A stretch of DNA of 64,000 nt from Monarcha castaneiventris obscurior (Eukaryota; Chordata; Aves; Passeriformes; Monarchidae): positions 1,674,001-1,738,000 of the forward strand of contig JAMPIT010000350.1 in assembly GCA_026261815.1 (NCBI GenBank). Reading direction: 5' to 3'. The translations under genes were made by a program, and so were the position numbers. Under the pieces are notes generated by a model. The model was given only the letters and a program-made list of their open reading frames with translations. It was not told the origin of the DNA and did not search any database. Below, piece by piece: positions 61,801-64,000 of this stretch; position 1 is the stretch's first letter; every line of letters starts with the position of its first letter.

Positions 61801-64000
61801 AAGTGTGTAAATATTTTAAATGTGTCATTCAGTACTGTGTTGAGTTTATATATTAAAAACACAGGAATTGAAGTGCTAGTTGATTTCAAGTATTGTTTTA
61901 CCTGTACAGTTGAAGATATGAAGTTGCATAGAAGTATTTCACAGTTTATTGCAATAAGACTTGGGAAATGGTTGTGTAATCAAGCCTTATCACGACTGAA
62001 TTTTCAATTTTGCAATGATCACTTTGTGTATTTTTAAGATCCATAAGCAGGAAGAGGATAAAATTGTTTTCCACTAAAGACTTTTATTATTTTGTTTTGG
62101 CCATGTGTGATTTGTGTGTATTCTTGTTTAATATTTTTCTAATATCTCACCTGTGTTGAATCCCTGAAAAAGCATTTGTTATACTTCCTTACAGTGGAAA
62201 CATAAATAGGAACATTATGAAAGCTTAGGCTACACCTTTTGCTCTTTGGCTACAGTAAATGCACAGTAATTAGATTAAAAGTTGGTGGAGTAACTTTAGT
62301 TTACATCAGCACTTAAGGAATTAGTTTGTTCATCAACAGAAAAAAGTGTGATTAGGGGTGCCACAGGAGTATCTCACACTGGACTGCAATTACCAGAAAT
62401 GGCTGTGAATATATAATCAAATTAATCTTTTCCCCCATCTTCCAAAAGAAGTTTTAACAGCGACTTTTCAGATCACTTCCAAAAGAAGTTTTAACAGCGA
62501 CTTTTCAGATCACTTCCAAAAGAAGTTTTAACAGTGACTTTTCAGATCACTGTTATTGGTGGTATTTGTCTACTCAAAAGGAATACTGATTTCTGGGTCT
62601 TTAATTTGTGTGTGAATGTGTGTGTATTTAATCTAAACAGTTTTTATGATGGTATCTGGCACAGAAAAGTTTTCCAAACTCATGATCTGTTCCCATGTAA
62701 GGGACATCTGACAGTATGTTACTTCTTGGATATCAGAGTTCAGTTACAGGCAGCAGTTCCTAATGTGCTATAATACAATTACATTTAGATAAACTACAGC
62801 TATTTTCTTTTGTTCCCCTCTTACTTCCATGCACTCACATCATTTAGAAAAGAAAAAAAAGCTTCACAAATCCTGAAAGTAAAACTACGCAACAACTGTG
62901 GTGGTGACAGCTTGCTATATATCTTGGCTGTATGTATCACTAGAATTTTACTCGTTTCAAAAGTAAGATTATGCAGTTATATATTTATATTGGCATGGTC
63001 TAGTTCAGTGAATATTTTGGGGAAGGACAGAAACATTTGAAGTAATTTTGAGGAAATTCCTGAAAGCAATTGGTAAGACTAACAGCAGCGTATCCAAGAG
63101 CCTTTCATGTAGAAGGTGGAATTATTCTGCTTTACCTTAAATACAAGTTCTGGAATAAACTTGAATGATTTGGGTACAAAGCCTTTATTCACAGTTGTTT
63201 GTCTAAGTATACACAAACCCATTAATTTTGCCTTTTTGAAACTTATATTGGCTTCAGTTGTGCATGGTGGAGTTGGTGATGGACTTTTTCCTTCAGTGAT
63301 TTGCCATGTCTTACAAGCAGAAAAGTAGGAAAGTGCAGCCCTCCGAGTGGAATTTATCTGGTCGGCCAACCAAGGAGCAGGTTATACATGACCTGGAAGA
63401 GGGAAGGAGGAGAAAGAGAAGAAGGTGGTAACTTTGCAATCTTATCTGGAGAAAGAAAAATAGATCAATCTACAAGATGCAAGTGTTATCCCATAACTTT
63501 TAACCCATGTCATCTTGAAAGGGATTAGTAAAAGTTTGCCATTTTATCAGTATGTTGGCTGGGGAAAAGAGAGTACTGTTTTGGAATTGTGTGAAAATGA
63601 AATGTGATACTACCAGTGTGAGTTTTGTTAATTAAATAATAAATTCCTCTTTATTTTGGAAAACATTCCAGACAAATCTCTATATCCAAAGAGAACAAAG
63701 AAGCTACCCACTGTGACTGATACATAATTCACTACTAGTTTTTCTCCTGTCTATATTTGAATCTTGTGGAACAGCTGTTTTCACGTTAACATCTATTAGA
63801 TGGTATTGGATTTGATTTTCCTGACATGCTGTTGCCTTTGCAAGTTAGAGTAAAGCAAAACTGTGGGTGTGATGTACTTCCCTTTTTCTTCCCCTCTGTG
63901 TCTGGCCTACTGTTAATGGTTGTAAAGACATGTATGTTTGATTTGCTTTAACTTATTGTTTTGGATGCTGCAGTTTAGGTTTGTGGCATATTCAAACTGC
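61801..64000. other. Downstream sequence, no gene seen
   Basis: Holds the 3 x 37 bp tandem repeat and two more AATAAA hexamers (63154-63159 and 63638-63643) that could serve longer XPO4 transcripts. No exon of a neighbouring gene could be recognised on either strand. Confidence 0.6.
62439..62549. repeat. Three tandem copies of a 37 bp unit
   Basis: Unit CTTCCAAAAGAAGTTTTAAC followed by AGCGACTTTTCAGATCA. Copies 1 and 2 (62439-62475, 62476-62512) are identical. Copy 3 (62513-62549) differs by one base, C to T, giving AGTGAC. That base lets TAACAGTGA (62529-62537) pair with TCACTGTTA (62547-62555). Confidence 0.95.

Noticed and set aside
1..64000. CRISPR arrays, operons, phage or toxin systems
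   Set aside because: The sequence is an intron-rich vertebrate locus; the only regular arrays are simple repeats and the 3 x 37 bp unit.

Overview
This is a stretch of vertebrate nuclear chromosome, almost certainly from a bird and most likely a passerine. Antisense fragments of CR1 LINEs lie in introns 6 and 22. Intron 4 holds a SINE whose head is a recognisable tRNA-Ile(AAT) and whose tail is CR1-like, an architecture I know from passerine TguSINE1-type elements. There is no sign of bacterial, viral or organellar sequence.

One gene explains the coding content: XPO4 (exportin-4), on the plus strand. Exon 1, expected to encode the first 23 residues, lies upstream of the window. I could place exons 2-23 at base resolution, from 4200 to the stop codon at 56761. 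They total 3387 coding bases, or 1128 residues plus stop. Adding 23 residues gives 1151, the length I recall for human XPO4. Every splice phase closes and no exon contains an internal stop, so the gene looks intact. Exportin-4 is a HEAT-repeat karyopherin that carries eIF5A and SMAD3 out of the nucleus with RanGTP and can import SOX2/SRY.

Layout: 1-4199 is the end of intron 1. Exons 2-4 are at 4.2-8.2 kb. Intron 4 is 11.8 kb and holds the SINE. Exons 5 and 6 are at 20.0-21.0 kb. Intron 6 is 9.2 kb and holds a CR1. Exons 7-9 are at 30.3-33.4 kb, exons 10-22 at 37.6-53.4 kb, intron 22 is filled by nested CR1 copies, and exon 23 ends at 56.76 kb. From there to about 61.8 kb is a probable long 3' UTR, with an old MIR/CORE-SINE-like insert. 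From 61.8 to 64 kb I see no gene, only a 3 x 37 bp tandem repeat.

The most notable finding is the splicing architecture. Intron 6 is a U12-type AT-AC intron (ATATCCTTTT donor, CCTTGAC branch site, AC acceptor). Intron 20 is a U12-type GT-AG intron (GTATCCTTT donor, TTCTTTAAC branch site). Intron 11 is a 116 bp GC-AG intron. So one essential transport gene depends on both spliceosomes and on all three common terminal dinucleotide classes. A GT-AG-only gene finder would break it at exon 6/7.
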